NCBI GenBank assembly: GCA_023935145.1
Contig: CM043699.1
Location: forward strand, 127,784,536 to 127,848,535
Reading direction: 5' to 3'
DNA from: Bretschneidera sinensis
Lineage: Eukaryota; Streptophyta; Magnoliopsida; Brassicales; Akaniaceae
Length of the DNA: 64,000 bases
The stretch's first letter is position 1. Every line of letters begins with the position of its first letter. Below, piece after piece: positions 55,637 through 64,000 of this stretch. The notes under the pieces were generated by a model. That model searched no databases, was not told where the DNA came from, and worked only from the letters and a program-made list of their open reading frames with translations. The position numbers and the translations under genes are program-made.

Positions 55637-55761
55637 GCTAAGAGTAGCAGAAGATTTGACTCACAGAATAGGGATGGGGGAGGAGAGAAGGGCAGGAAAC
55701 CATGGACAAGCACTGTAGCAGTTGAGAGCTTCTCTCTCTAGCTTGCCCGGGTTGACTAACT
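55637..55761 (-). other. LINE 5' untranslated region
   Basis: About 125 bp between the right target duplication and the ORF1 start on the minus strand. It is short for a LINE leader, so the 5' end may be slightly truncated. No coding signal. Confidence 0.55.
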
Positions 55762-56879
55762 CCATAGCTATTATTGCTTCTTGGATAGGTATAGTGGGTA
55801 CAACTAGATTGCCATAGCACCTGAGGGTCAAGAAAATACTACCTTCACATGTCTTTTTGGTACATTTGCCTATCGAATGATGTCATTCGGTTTATGCAAC
55901 GCACCAGCCAACTTTCAAAGATGTATGATGAGCATATTTTCCAATATGGTGGAGAAATTCATTGAGATATTCATGGACGATTTCAATGTTTTTGGTTCCA
56001 ATTTTTATGAATGCCTAAATCGTCTAGAGAATATCCTAAAGAGATGTGAAGAGAGCAACTTAGTGCTAAATTGGGAGAAATGTCACTTTATAGTTCAACA
56101 AGGCATTATGTTGGGTCATTCCATCTCCAACAAAAGTATTAAGGTAGACAAAGCCAAAATAGACATCATTTCAAAGTTACCTCCTCCTTTAACAGTCAAG
56201 GGAGTTAGAAGTTTCCTTGGACATGCTGGATTCTATAAACGATTCATCAAGGATTTCTCCAAGATCTCTAGACCTCTATGCGCATTGTTAGCTAAAGATA
56301 CTAAGTATGAGTGGACTAATGACTGTATGAAAGCTTTCAACACATTGAAAGATATGCTCATCTCCGCACCAATAATGATGGCACTAGATTGAAATCTTCC
56401 ATTCGAGCTGATATGTGATGCCAGTGACTTTGCCCTGGGAGCTATCTTAGGTCAGAGAATCAATAAGGTACCTCATGTTATTTACTATGCTTCTAGAACC
56501 TTAAATGATGCTCAGCTTAACTATTCTACCACTGAAAAGGAATTATTAGCTGTTATTTTTACTTTAGAGAACTTTAGATCACATCTGATTGCCTCTAAGG
56601 TTATTGTATTTACTAATAATGCTGCTTTAAGATATTTGTTTTCTAAGAAAGATGCAAAGCCTAGATTAATCAGATGGGTACTCCTATAGCAAGAATTTGA
56701 TTTGGAGATCAAAGACAAGAAAGGCAGTGAGAATGTGGTTGCAGATCATTTATCAAGGCTACCCCATGAGAATGACAAAAATGAGCTGCCTTTGAATGAG
56801 AACTTCCTTGATGAACAATTGTTCGCACTAGAGGTAACACTTCCATGGTATGCTGATATTGTCAATTATCTAACTGCTA

Positions 56880-58204
56880 AGGTTTTTCCTCCAGGTATGA
56901 CCAGTCAAGGAAAGAAGCAGCTGATATCTATGTCTAGACACTACCATTGGGATGACCCCTACCTCTTCAAATTCTGTCCCGATCAAATCATCAGAAGGTG
57001 TGTCTCGGAAGAGGAGCATTTGAGCTTATTACAGCATTGCTATTAGTTTGCTTGTGGAGGACACTTTGGGGCCAAGAGAACAACACTTAAGGTATTAAAA
57101 TCCGATTTTTATTGGCCTAATCTGTTTAAAGATGTCTTCTCCTTTTGCAGCTCATATGATAGGTGCCAGCGAATAGGTAATATTTTGTCCCGAAATTAAA
57201 TGCCCCTACAAAATATTCATATAGTATAACTTTTTTATGTATGGGGCATCGATTTCATGGGTCCATTCCCTAATTCCTTTGGTTATTTATATATTCTTGT
57301 AGGTGTTGATTATATGTCCAAATGGGTCGAGGTTGTCCCCTCAAGGACTAATGATCATAAAGTGGTTGTGAAGTTTCTACAGGATAACATCGTTACCCGG
57401 TTTGGGACCCCAAGAGCGATCATCAATGATGGTGGCAGCCACTTTCATCAACATTCTTTTGCTGCACTCATAAGAAAATATAGGATCACCCATAAGGTTG
57501 GCACTCCATATCACCCTCAGACGAGTGGCTAAGTGGAGATAAGTAACCGAGAAATCAAAAGCATCCCGGAGAGGACCGTGAATCCTAATCAGAAGGATTG
57601 GTCTTTGCGACAAAATGATGCTCTATGGGCATATAGGACAGATTATAAGACACCAATTGGGATGTCTCCATACCGCTTAGTTTTTGGTAAAGCATTCCAT
57701 TTTCCAGTGGAGCTAGAACATTGAGCATATTGGGCCATTAAACAGTTCAATTTTGATATGAAACAAGCGGGTGAGAAGAGGAAGCTGCACTTAAATGAGC
57801 TAGAAGAATTAAGGTATGATGCGTATAAGAATGCCAAGCTCTACAAAGAAAGGACAAAAGCATATAATGACAAACAGCTAGTGAGGAAAGAGTTTCATGT
57901 GGGACAAAGGGTGTTGCTCTACCACTCAAGATTAAGACTATTTCCAGGCAAGCTAAAGTCCCGATGGTCTAGTCCTTACGTGGTCACCAAGGTCTTTCCT
58001 CATGGTGCTTTAGAGATTCATAGTTCCAATGGCAATCAGACATTCATAGTCAATGGACACAGAGTCAAACCATACCTTGATCTCAACATAACTCCTAGAG
58101 ATGAGGACTTGGCACTTCAAACTGTTCAATATGCAGCTGATCCAAGGGCACTTAAACCACATGAGGTGGGCTCTAAGTGCCCCCTTCAAAAAGAGCAGCA
58201 CTGA
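56880..58204 (+). pseudogene. Athila-A integrase
   Basis: The N-terminal part with HFGAKRTTLKVL and the YDRCQRIG finger remnant (57060-57175) is frame-broken. The core has [13 protein letters not shown] near 57240-57275, [11 protein letters not shown] near 57420 and [11 protein letters not shown] near 57535; a stop precedes the last block. The C-terminal frame 57758-58204 is open and has [16 protein letters not shown] and [16 protein letters not shown], then extends to LKPHEVGSKCP. It parallels 42112-43160. Confidence 0.86.
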
Positions 58205-58979
58205 AGCTACTATAGAGAGCGCTTAAGAAATTCTCACTTTGATAACCATATAGCTCAAGCACCTCTATTAAGGTTAGTGGTACTGAGGCCACTAAAGTAC
58301 GGTATGGTTGTATTATTTTGAACTTATGCTCTTTATTTTATACTCTTAGTCCTGGTAAGGTTTAATTTTTAAATACTTGCTGCCTTGCGCTCAAGTGCAC
58401 CACACATTGTGCTCGGGGCAGAGAAGACATGTGATGGTTTTTAATCCCACTTAGCTTACAATACTCATTTACCTCACGTTACGCTCCAACGCACTTCCTC
58501 TCCCTATCTGTCGCACTCGAAATCGTCCTACACAAATGTCAACCTAAACCCTCCCTCTCACCACCAGCACTCTACACCAACCACCACCCTACCACCATAA
58601 ACCACCACCTCCCTTCCATATTTCATTGCCCTACTCTCCTCCTCCCTCCCCCATCACACACCCATTCACTTTCACAAGTACACACGGTATGCCCATACCC
58701 GTTTTTGTTTCTAATTAGTTGCACACCATCACACACGGTTTTTTTATTTACAATTTACTCCTATTATGTATTTACCATGTGTTGTGGTTATCTTTTTGTG
58801 TTTATAGGGGGTTGAAGATCGCGTTTGTACATTTCCCACAGCTTTCAGCTTCTGTCGCCTACAACTTGTTCGACCTATTACCTGAACCACTGCGCTTGAG
58901 CACACCTTCCCCGTGATCGAGCGCACTTCACTCAGTGCGATCAAGCGCACCTAAACCTGTGATCGAGTGCACTTCACTT
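58205..58979 (+). other. Athila-A 3' non-coding region, truncated
   Basis: No coding region supported. A C/A-rich stretch (ccaccaccctaccaccataa and neighbours, 58555-58640) and a cluster of LTR-type palindrome motifs (58385-58415 and 58890-58975, for example gtgatcgagcgcac) are present. It ends abruptly at about 58976, where a copy of Gypsy-1 integrase begins; the true end with polypurine tract is missing. Confidence 0.65.
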
Positions 58980-59593
58980 AATCTTCATGAGAAACTGTTC
59001 AAGCTGCAAGGCACTGCCCTACACATGAGCAGTGCATATCATCCTCAAACTGATGGCAAAACTTAGGTAGTCAATAGAACACTAGAGTAGTATTGGAGCT
59101 GCTTTGTAAGTGACAACCCAAACAAATGGCCTAAGTTCTTTTATTGGAAAGAGTTTCACTCCAACACTGCCTTTCATTCATCCGTTGGCATGTCCCCATT
59201 TAAAGTAATTTTTGGGAGAAAAGATCCTAACCTGGCAGTATACACAAGAGGAGACAGCAGATTAGAAAGTATTGATCAAGACTTAGGAGATAGACCTAAA
59301 ATTCTCCAAGTAGCTAAGCTCTATCTACAAAAAATCATAATCAAATAAAGGTTTTAGCTGACAAGTATAGGAAGAAGCAATCTTTTAAGGTTGGGGACTC
59401 AGTGCATATTAAGTTACAACTTTATAGACAAACATCAGCTACTAAAAGATAATTCAACAAGCTAGAAAGAATTTTTTTGGTCTTTTCTCTATCATTAAAC
59501 AGGTTGGCAAGGTTGCTTACAAACTAAAACTGCTCTAAGATGCAAAGATCCACCCTATATTCCATGTGTCCCTCTTAAAGCCTTATAAAGGAC
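58976..59593 (+). pseudogene. Second copy of the Gypsy-1 integrase end, with Athila-A target site
   Basis: It matches 30553-31171 nearly base for base, including the TAG in the DGQT-VVN block, the frameshift and the later stops. It ends with AGGAC (59589-59593), the Athila target duplication, and runs into the 3' LTR. It is a duplicated host-plus-insertion junction, not part of Athila-A. Confidence 0.92.
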
Positions 59594-60873
59594 TGATAAG
59601 TATTTAAATATTTATATTTAATCCCTTTAATTTACTATTGTTAAGCTCTTTATTTACTTATTTTAGTATATTCTACTTCATTTTTGTGTTTTCTATGCTT
59701 TTTATAGGTTTTTGAAGAAAATATAACATTTTTGAGTTCTAAGGAAGAAAACTGAAGATCTGGAACCTACTAAGTGCAATCGAACGCAAGCCATTTATGA
59801 TCAAGCGCACAATCACTTGTATGCACACATAGAAGGCTCGAGGGAACCCATGCGCTCGAGCACAGAAGCACGCGATCGAGTGCACATACACAGAAAGGCA
59901 GCAAAGCCAGTTTTGGAAAGAAGTCTCCGGGTCTTATTTTGGAAATTAGGGTTTTGAGGTACCCTTAGAACCCTATATATAGGCTTATAAAACACAAAAA
60001 ACATACTTTTTGATTTTGTCTTGAAGTTGTAAGCTTTGGAGAGGAATTGACGACTCGTCTCCACAGTATTCTTCGAGTTTTATTTTTCTATTTAGTTTAT
60101 GTTATGATGATGTTTATCATAGATAGCATGTGTAACTAACTTCTTAATAGGGCTTGATTGAAGCCCTAGTTACACTTTTCTATATATAAATATTGTTGCC
60201 TTTGCAAATAGCCATGTTGTGATGCTTAATTGATTAATGCTTGTTTTATTGAATTCCTTATATGTGTGTGTCTGATCAACATATGCATGCGGTATGGATT
60301 AGTTAGTTAGATCAATTTGGATGACCGAGTCCTGGGTCTGACAATAGTAACAAAAGAAATCCACACCGGATTCTTGGGTTAATCAACATGGGAAACCAGG
60401 AGTATACAGCATGCCCTAGGTCTTATGTGGTTGTCGATTTCCATAGAACTTATGCTCTCTTAAGGAACAACTCAGTATACACCATGCTGAATCCCTTAAG
60501 AAAGAAAAGATTTAGAGTATTCACCATGCCTAACTCGTTGCTTAGAGAGATCAATAGTTTAAAGAGTGGACCAAGCCCTTAGGTTGACAACCATTAGGTA
60601 TTCATGGTAGGGCTAGAGCATTGGCATATTACTTATTTGGAAAGTATTATTAATGGTGAATATCAAAGCCTTATGTTTGTATCATTATCAATCTAGACTC
60701 AATATTTATTTCCATCAATTTTTACCCTGTGAAACTAGTTCTAAAACGAAATTCACCAATCCCTGTGAAGATGATCTCTCACTTGCACACTATGCTACTG
60801 TAGACCTTGTGCACTTCCAAGTAAAACAAGTTTGATTATTTGCTTATTAATTTAGGTAGATAAACGTTTAATA
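59594..60873 (+). repeat. 3' LTR of Athila-A
   Basis: 1280 bp, TGATAAGTAT to GTTTAATA, aligned along its length with 31172-32454. Palindrome motifs are at 59774-59883 (with gcgctcgagcac at 59852) and a TATA-like ctatatataggc at 59972. AGGAC follows at 60874, where Gypsy-1 resumes. Confidence 0.93.
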
Positions 60874-61120
60874 AGGACCAGAAGAAGGATTTGTCCCATG
60901 TACGTTACATTCTAATTGTGAGGAAGGACATCCCCTATATAAGCCATTAACAGTATTGAAAGAAAGACAGGTTTTGAGACAAGAAAATGGGTAAACTAGG
61001 GGTTAACCCAATAGTAGGACTGCCAGCAAAAGAAGCTACTTTGGAAAATGTTTTATCTTTCAAGAAAAATTTTCTCAATTCCATCTTGAAGACAATGTGT
61101 CTTTCAATAGGGGGAAGTAC
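60874..61120 (+). pseudogene. Gypsy-1 chromodomain remnant and polypurine tract
   Basis: After the AGGAC duplication the Gypsy-1 coding region continues (PEEGFVPCTLHSNCEEGHP). It reaches a chromodomain end reading VGLPAKEATLENVLSFKKNF near 61015-61075, where ATWE of typical chromodomains has become ATLE. The later LEDNVSF motif is in another frame. The purine tract AATAGGGGGAAGTA ends at the LTR start (61121). Chromodomains target insertion to marked chromatin, which identifies Gypsy-1 as a chromovirus-type element. Confidence 0.75.
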
Positions 61121-61512
61121 TGGTGCAACCAAAAGATAAGAGAATAATAGAAATAATGGAAGCATAAGGGAAGTAAGTGAAGGAAGCCACATGATGGATA
61201 TTGTTTAAGAGCCTAGATATCATTAAGACTTCAAGGACTACCACCTCAACCATATGGATAGCTAAAAGAAGGGTAATGAGAAAATGAGTAGTTAGAAGTT
61301 AGTTATAAATCTGTTAAGGACGAAAACATAATCTTAACTAACTAACATCTTAGTCCTAAAGCTGTATAAATAGATCTCCAATGTATGATCAGATTCATTC
61401 CAAGAAATAACTAGAATATTCTCTTCTCTTTTAGTTACGTTTCTTATAAATTTCTTGGAGTTTAGGTTTGTCTCGAATCAAGTCAACCTACACTGAGTTA
61501 GGGAAGACATCA
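61121..61512 (+). repeat. 3' LTR of Gypsy-1
   Basis: It matches 26689-27082 end to end (TGGTGCAACC to GACATCA). AAGGA at 61513-61517 is the right target duplication. Confidence 0.92.
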
Positions 61513-61975
61513 AAGGATGATATATTTTAGAGGTCGAAGGAATGATTGGGAATTACATGAGAGGTAATTGATAAATGATATCTACGTATTAAAGGAGTTT
61601 TATTTAATTAGAAAGGTTTCCAATTGTAATTACATAAAAGTTATCTCTATAACCAGATTAGTTTGAACCTAAAAGGTCACACACATAAGGTGTAATTTGT
61701 AATTAAGAAATAACTATAGGGGTTTAGTTTACAATTAATGAGTAGTTATTCCTAACCCTAATACTATAAGTAGTTTATTAGTGTGCATATTTTTGTTAGC
61801 ACATTATTCTATACACAAGTTTCTCTTAAGAGATTTTAAACTCTTCTGTTCCTAAAGAAAGAAAAATCATAGAGAGAAATCCTAATTTAAGATTTTTCAT
61901 GTCTGGACTTTCTTTAGAGATGACATATTTTTGTGATTATTATGGATTCAAGAACACAAGAATTTGAATTCAGGC
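61513..61975 (+). mobile_element. Copia-2b remainder: leader joined directly to the 3' part of an LTR
   Basis: 61513-61594 continues the Copia-2 leader (matches 8484-8560). From about 61595 the sequence matches the LTR from about 24460 to 24880. The jump occurs at an aaagg shared by leader and LTR. All coding sequence and the first two thirds of the LTR are deleted. The LTR fragment ends near 61975. Confidence 0.82.
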
Positions 61976-63440
61976 ACAACCAAGGTTGCAACACCATCAA
62001 CAAAGACCAACCAAGCTCTTCAAAACTCATAACATATCATGAACAAACATTCTTAAACAACTTACAATTACTTAATAAGCATTTTCACTCAAAGATGGAG
62101 TAAATTAAATATGTAGACCTTCACGGAAATAAACACTCGACTCTCATGTGTTTGAAAGTTATGTGTTTCGCTCAAATTCATCCCAATGGAAATAATCTAC
62201 CATAGGCTTGCATATCTTCTCATTCTCCACCACTGGGATCACATGCATAACATGAATCATAAGAAATTTTCAAGGGTTGTAACGGAGTTTAGGATCAAGG
62301 TGGGAAATATTTGGGAATGTAGCTCAAAAGCCATCGAAACTAGTGGAGCAAAAATGAATCAATTCAAGCTCAAATATATAAGATATGTAAAACGAATCAC
62401 TCCATTTAGCAACTTCTTTTATTTGGCTTTAAAACATTTAAACCATGTAAAACTCTTATATTGAAAAAGAGATCGTTCAAAGGAACACTTTTCGTTTGCA
62501 GCAAGGAACAATCCTTTGCAACAACTTCCACCTTTGTATATATCACGTATAAACAGACCCATTTCTTGGAATTTTAGGAGGAATTATGAACATGGACAAT
62601 TTGTAACATTAAAAGTAATTTCCTCCATCACTTTTTTTTTTGAACAATATTACATCAACAACGGAACTCACGAATTGAGAATGAAAACATGTTCCATTTC
62701 ACCAGTCATAGCCATACCACAAATCCAGACACCCCCACACTTATTTCTTGCACACCCATACATATCATAATGATGAACAATACTCCTTTAGCACTACGGC
62801 TTGGGTAAAGGCACTGTTTTTCGGGTTTAAAGCTTGTAACGTGGGTTCACAAAAAAAAAACAATAAATAAAGCTCAAAGTGGTTCAACAAAGGGGATAAA
62901 TTAATTACAAAGTAGTATATTTGGCTTATGCAGCTTATGACAAAGAGGGTCTTAATCATGTTCATGCATGCATGTGTCAATATGACCTCGAAGAGAATCA
63001 AGCCAAGTTGTAGAGAAACAAATCCATAGAAGAATGTCTCACACGAAAGAAAATAGTGAGATTGATATGGATGTGTCAGTCTAAAGGCTCAAAATCTCAC
63101 CAGCTTTCGTCTAGTAAATTTAGTCACTACCATTTTCAAGGAAAATAACTAAACTAAATTAATTCTAAGTTAGAAGATTACTTATTCAATCATGTTATGA
63201 ATTTTTCAAGCTTAATTGAATCTTGCTCATGACATACACAACCTAAAATCTTTGAAAACCACAAAAACAAAAAGCAAACTCTTTTGTTTTTTGTTTTTTT
63301 TTAGAAACAAATTTAAAACACAACCTAAATCCCTTCCCTAACACTTAAAACTTACATTATCCCCAGTGTAATGTGAAATGCAAAGAAAAGGCAAAAATAA
63401 CCAAAATATAAATGCGAAAATAAGGAGAAAGAAAAATGAA
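61976..63440 (-). other. Athila-D 3' non-coding region
   Basis: AT-rich, with a purine-type stretch on the minus strand near 62730 (gtgtgggggtgtc), a tatccccagtgtaat motif near 63360 like that of B and C, and a tctcaccagctttcgtc motif near 63095. No gene is supported; the frames at 62186-62770 show no recognisable protein. Confidence 0.55.
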
Positions 63441-63449
63441 CTCCCCTTG

Positions 63450-64000
63450 GGTTGCCTCCCAAGCAGCACCTTTGTTTATTGTCGTTGGCTCAACTCAAGG
63501 CTTCAAATCTAGAATAAGGGCCTGCAAAATAAAGGGTAAAGATCTCTCATTCGAAACTGATAACGTAATACAAGGGACGTTACCTGACTGTAGTAATTTC
63601 TAAAAATCATTCAATGTTGCAACAGTTTCCTGTAAAACAGTATTCAAGGCTAACTCCTCATTCTCTTTCTCAAGATATTTACTAATGGCAACTTCTAAGC
63701 CATCATTTCCATCAAGTTCAAAAACTTTTTGTGCTAAAGAATCAATCACATCAATAAAATAAACATGATTATCATCACCAGGATATTTCATGGCTTCATA
63801 AATATTAAACTTAATAATTTCACCATCAAATTCCATGGTAAGTGTGCCACTATGAACATCTATCTTAGCCTTGGATGTATTTAAGAATGGTCTTCCTAAC
63901 AAAATAGGAGTAGTTTGATCACCATCCTCTATATCAAGCACGTAGAAATCAGCAGGGAAAACTAAATCATTAACTTGCACACGAACATCCTTAACTACAA
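63450..64000 (-). pseudogene. Athila-D protease C-terminal part and linker (partial)
   Basis: The minus strand is open from the window edge to 63600: VNDLVFPADFYVLDIEDGD, ILLGRPFLNTSKAKIDVH and IIKFNIYEAMKYPGDD, the second half of an Athila-type retroviral aspartic protease. The active site lies beyond the window. After a TAG at 63600 the linker can be followed (SLPFILQALILDLKP near 63480-63535) until it joins the 3' region. RT is absent. Confidence 0.82.

Larger units (their letters stand above)
50291..55761 (-). mobile_element. L1-type LINE, minus strand, near full length
   Basis: 5.47 kb between target duplications. On the minus strand: short 5' region, ORF1 (55636-54131), ORF2 with endonuclease, RT and a C-terminal zinc-binding domain (53841-50501), 3' untranslated region and a short A-tail (the T run at 50291-50298 on the plus strand). 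There are no LTRs. It inserted into the Athila-A RT gene. ORF1 is open over its full length but ORF2 has several breaks. Confidence 0.92.
50090..56760 (+). pseudogene. Athila-A reverse transcriptase-RNase H, split by the LINE
   Basis: RT fingers up to FIDQMLERLAGHSY are at 50122-50290. The frame then enters the LINE (50291-55761) and resumes at 55762 near the first catalytic block. After it, the 171-codon frame 55877-56392 has SFGLCNAPANFQRCM, the catalytic IFMDDFNVFG near 55970 and [10 protein letters not shown]. RNase H (56400-56760) has [18 protein letters not shown] and [11 protein letters not shown], where Asn replaces the Asp present in Athila-B. A stop interrupts near 56390 and 56689. 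Confidence 0.87.
31172..60873 (+). mobile_element. Athila-A: Athila-type Ty3/gypsy element, plus strand, containing Athila-B, Athila-C and a LINE
   Basis: The 5' LTR is 31172-32454 and the 3' LTR 59594-60873. Internal parts are gag (32768-34384), protease and linker (48963-50090), RT-RNase H (50090-50290 and 55762-56760), integrase (56880-58204). It is broken by Athila-B at 34385-48962 and the LINE at 50291-55761. Its own 3' end before the LTR is missing; in its place is a copy of Gypsy-1 integrase. The primer site and protein blocks identify the Athila lineage. Confidence 0.88.
26689..61512 (+). mobile_element. Gypsy-1: Ty3/gypsy chromovirus-like element, plus strand, host of the Athila nest
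   Basis: LTRs at 26689-27082 and 61121-61512 (394 and 392 bp) start TGRTGCARCC and end CATCA. The gag, protease, RT, RNase H, integrase order (27180-31166) defines Ty3/gypsy, and a chromodomain remnant is present at about 60940-61103. Athila-A (31172-60873) lies between integrase and chromodomain. Protease and RT have lost catalytic residues. Confidence 0.9.
61976..64000 (-). mobile_element. Athila-D: deleted Athila-like element, minus strand, cut by window end
   Basis: The protease C-terminus (63600-64000) and a 3' non-coding region are joined without RT, RNase H or integrase. A gttgcctcccaagcagcacc motif near 63450 corresponds to the start of the 3' region in B and C. No LTR is seen before the junction with Copia-2b near 61975, so the 3' end is truncated. 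Confidence 0.75.

Noticed and set aside
58555..58700. C/A-rich stretch as a proline/threonine-rich coding region or envelope-like gene
   Set aside because: No open frame continues through it, no membrane segment is seen, and Athila-B has no matching gene.
62186..62770. Two plus-strand ORFs (92 and 84 codons) near the window end as genes
   Set aside because: They show no known motif and lie in the non-coding 3' region of the minus-strand Athila-D.

Overview
This window is plant nuclear DNA made almost entirely of transposable elements. I found no host single-copy gene, no rRNA or tRNA gene and no CRISPR array. The evidence is AT-rich sequence filled with Ty1/copia, Ty3/gypsy and L1-type LINE fragments. 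The gypsy elements use a plant Athila-type Asp-tRNA primer site, the copia elements use the initiator-Met-tRNA primer site, and many transition-type stop codons look like decayed methylated heterochromatin. A flowering plant, probably a eudicot, fits best, but the species cannot be named from this sequence.

Layout. (1) 1-7877: Copia-1m, a SIRE-like copia element on the minus strand, with its 3' LTR cut by the window start. (2) 7878-24958: Copia-2a, an older plus-strand copia element. It is interrupted at 12347-23410 by Copia-1p, a sibling of Copia-1m with LTRs at both ends, a 5-bp ACTAT target duplication and an extra 3' ORF. (3) 24959-26688 and 61513-61975: Copia-2b, a second, internally deleted copy joined head-to-tail to Copia-2a through a shared LTR. 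(4) 26689-61512: Gypsy-1, a chromodomain (chromovirus-like) element inserted in the Copia-2b leader. Inside it lies Athila-A (31172-60873, plus). Inside Athila-A lie Athila-B (34385-48962, minus) and a LINE (50291-55761, minus). Inside the 3' LTR of Athila-B lies Athila-C (34422-39111, minus, deleted). (5) 61976-64000: Athila-D, a deleted minus-strand fragment that runs off the window.

Target-site duplications support each main nesting step: ACTAT, GAGGA/AAGGA, AGGAC, ATAAA, CAAAT, and an 11-bp one for the LINE. They give the relative order of insertion. Nearly all gag-pol reading frames are broken. The only long intact protein is LINE ORF1; Athila-B keeps the longest open pol segments.

The most interesting signals are regulatory. 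The copia LTRs carry arrays of a 12-nt perfect palindrome (CCAGTCGACTGG) just upstream of a TATA box. The unrelated Athila LTRs carry arrays of a different TCGA-centred palindrome (up to 14 nt, TGCGCTCGAGCGCA) in the same place. A third array with its own TATA box lies inside Copia-1p, directly upstream of the extra ORF, so that ORF appears to sit in a self-contained promoter-plus-gene cassette that Copia-1m lacks. A 1.9-kb duplication of Gypsy-1 integrase plus Athila LTR, with its target site, is a second structural oddity.
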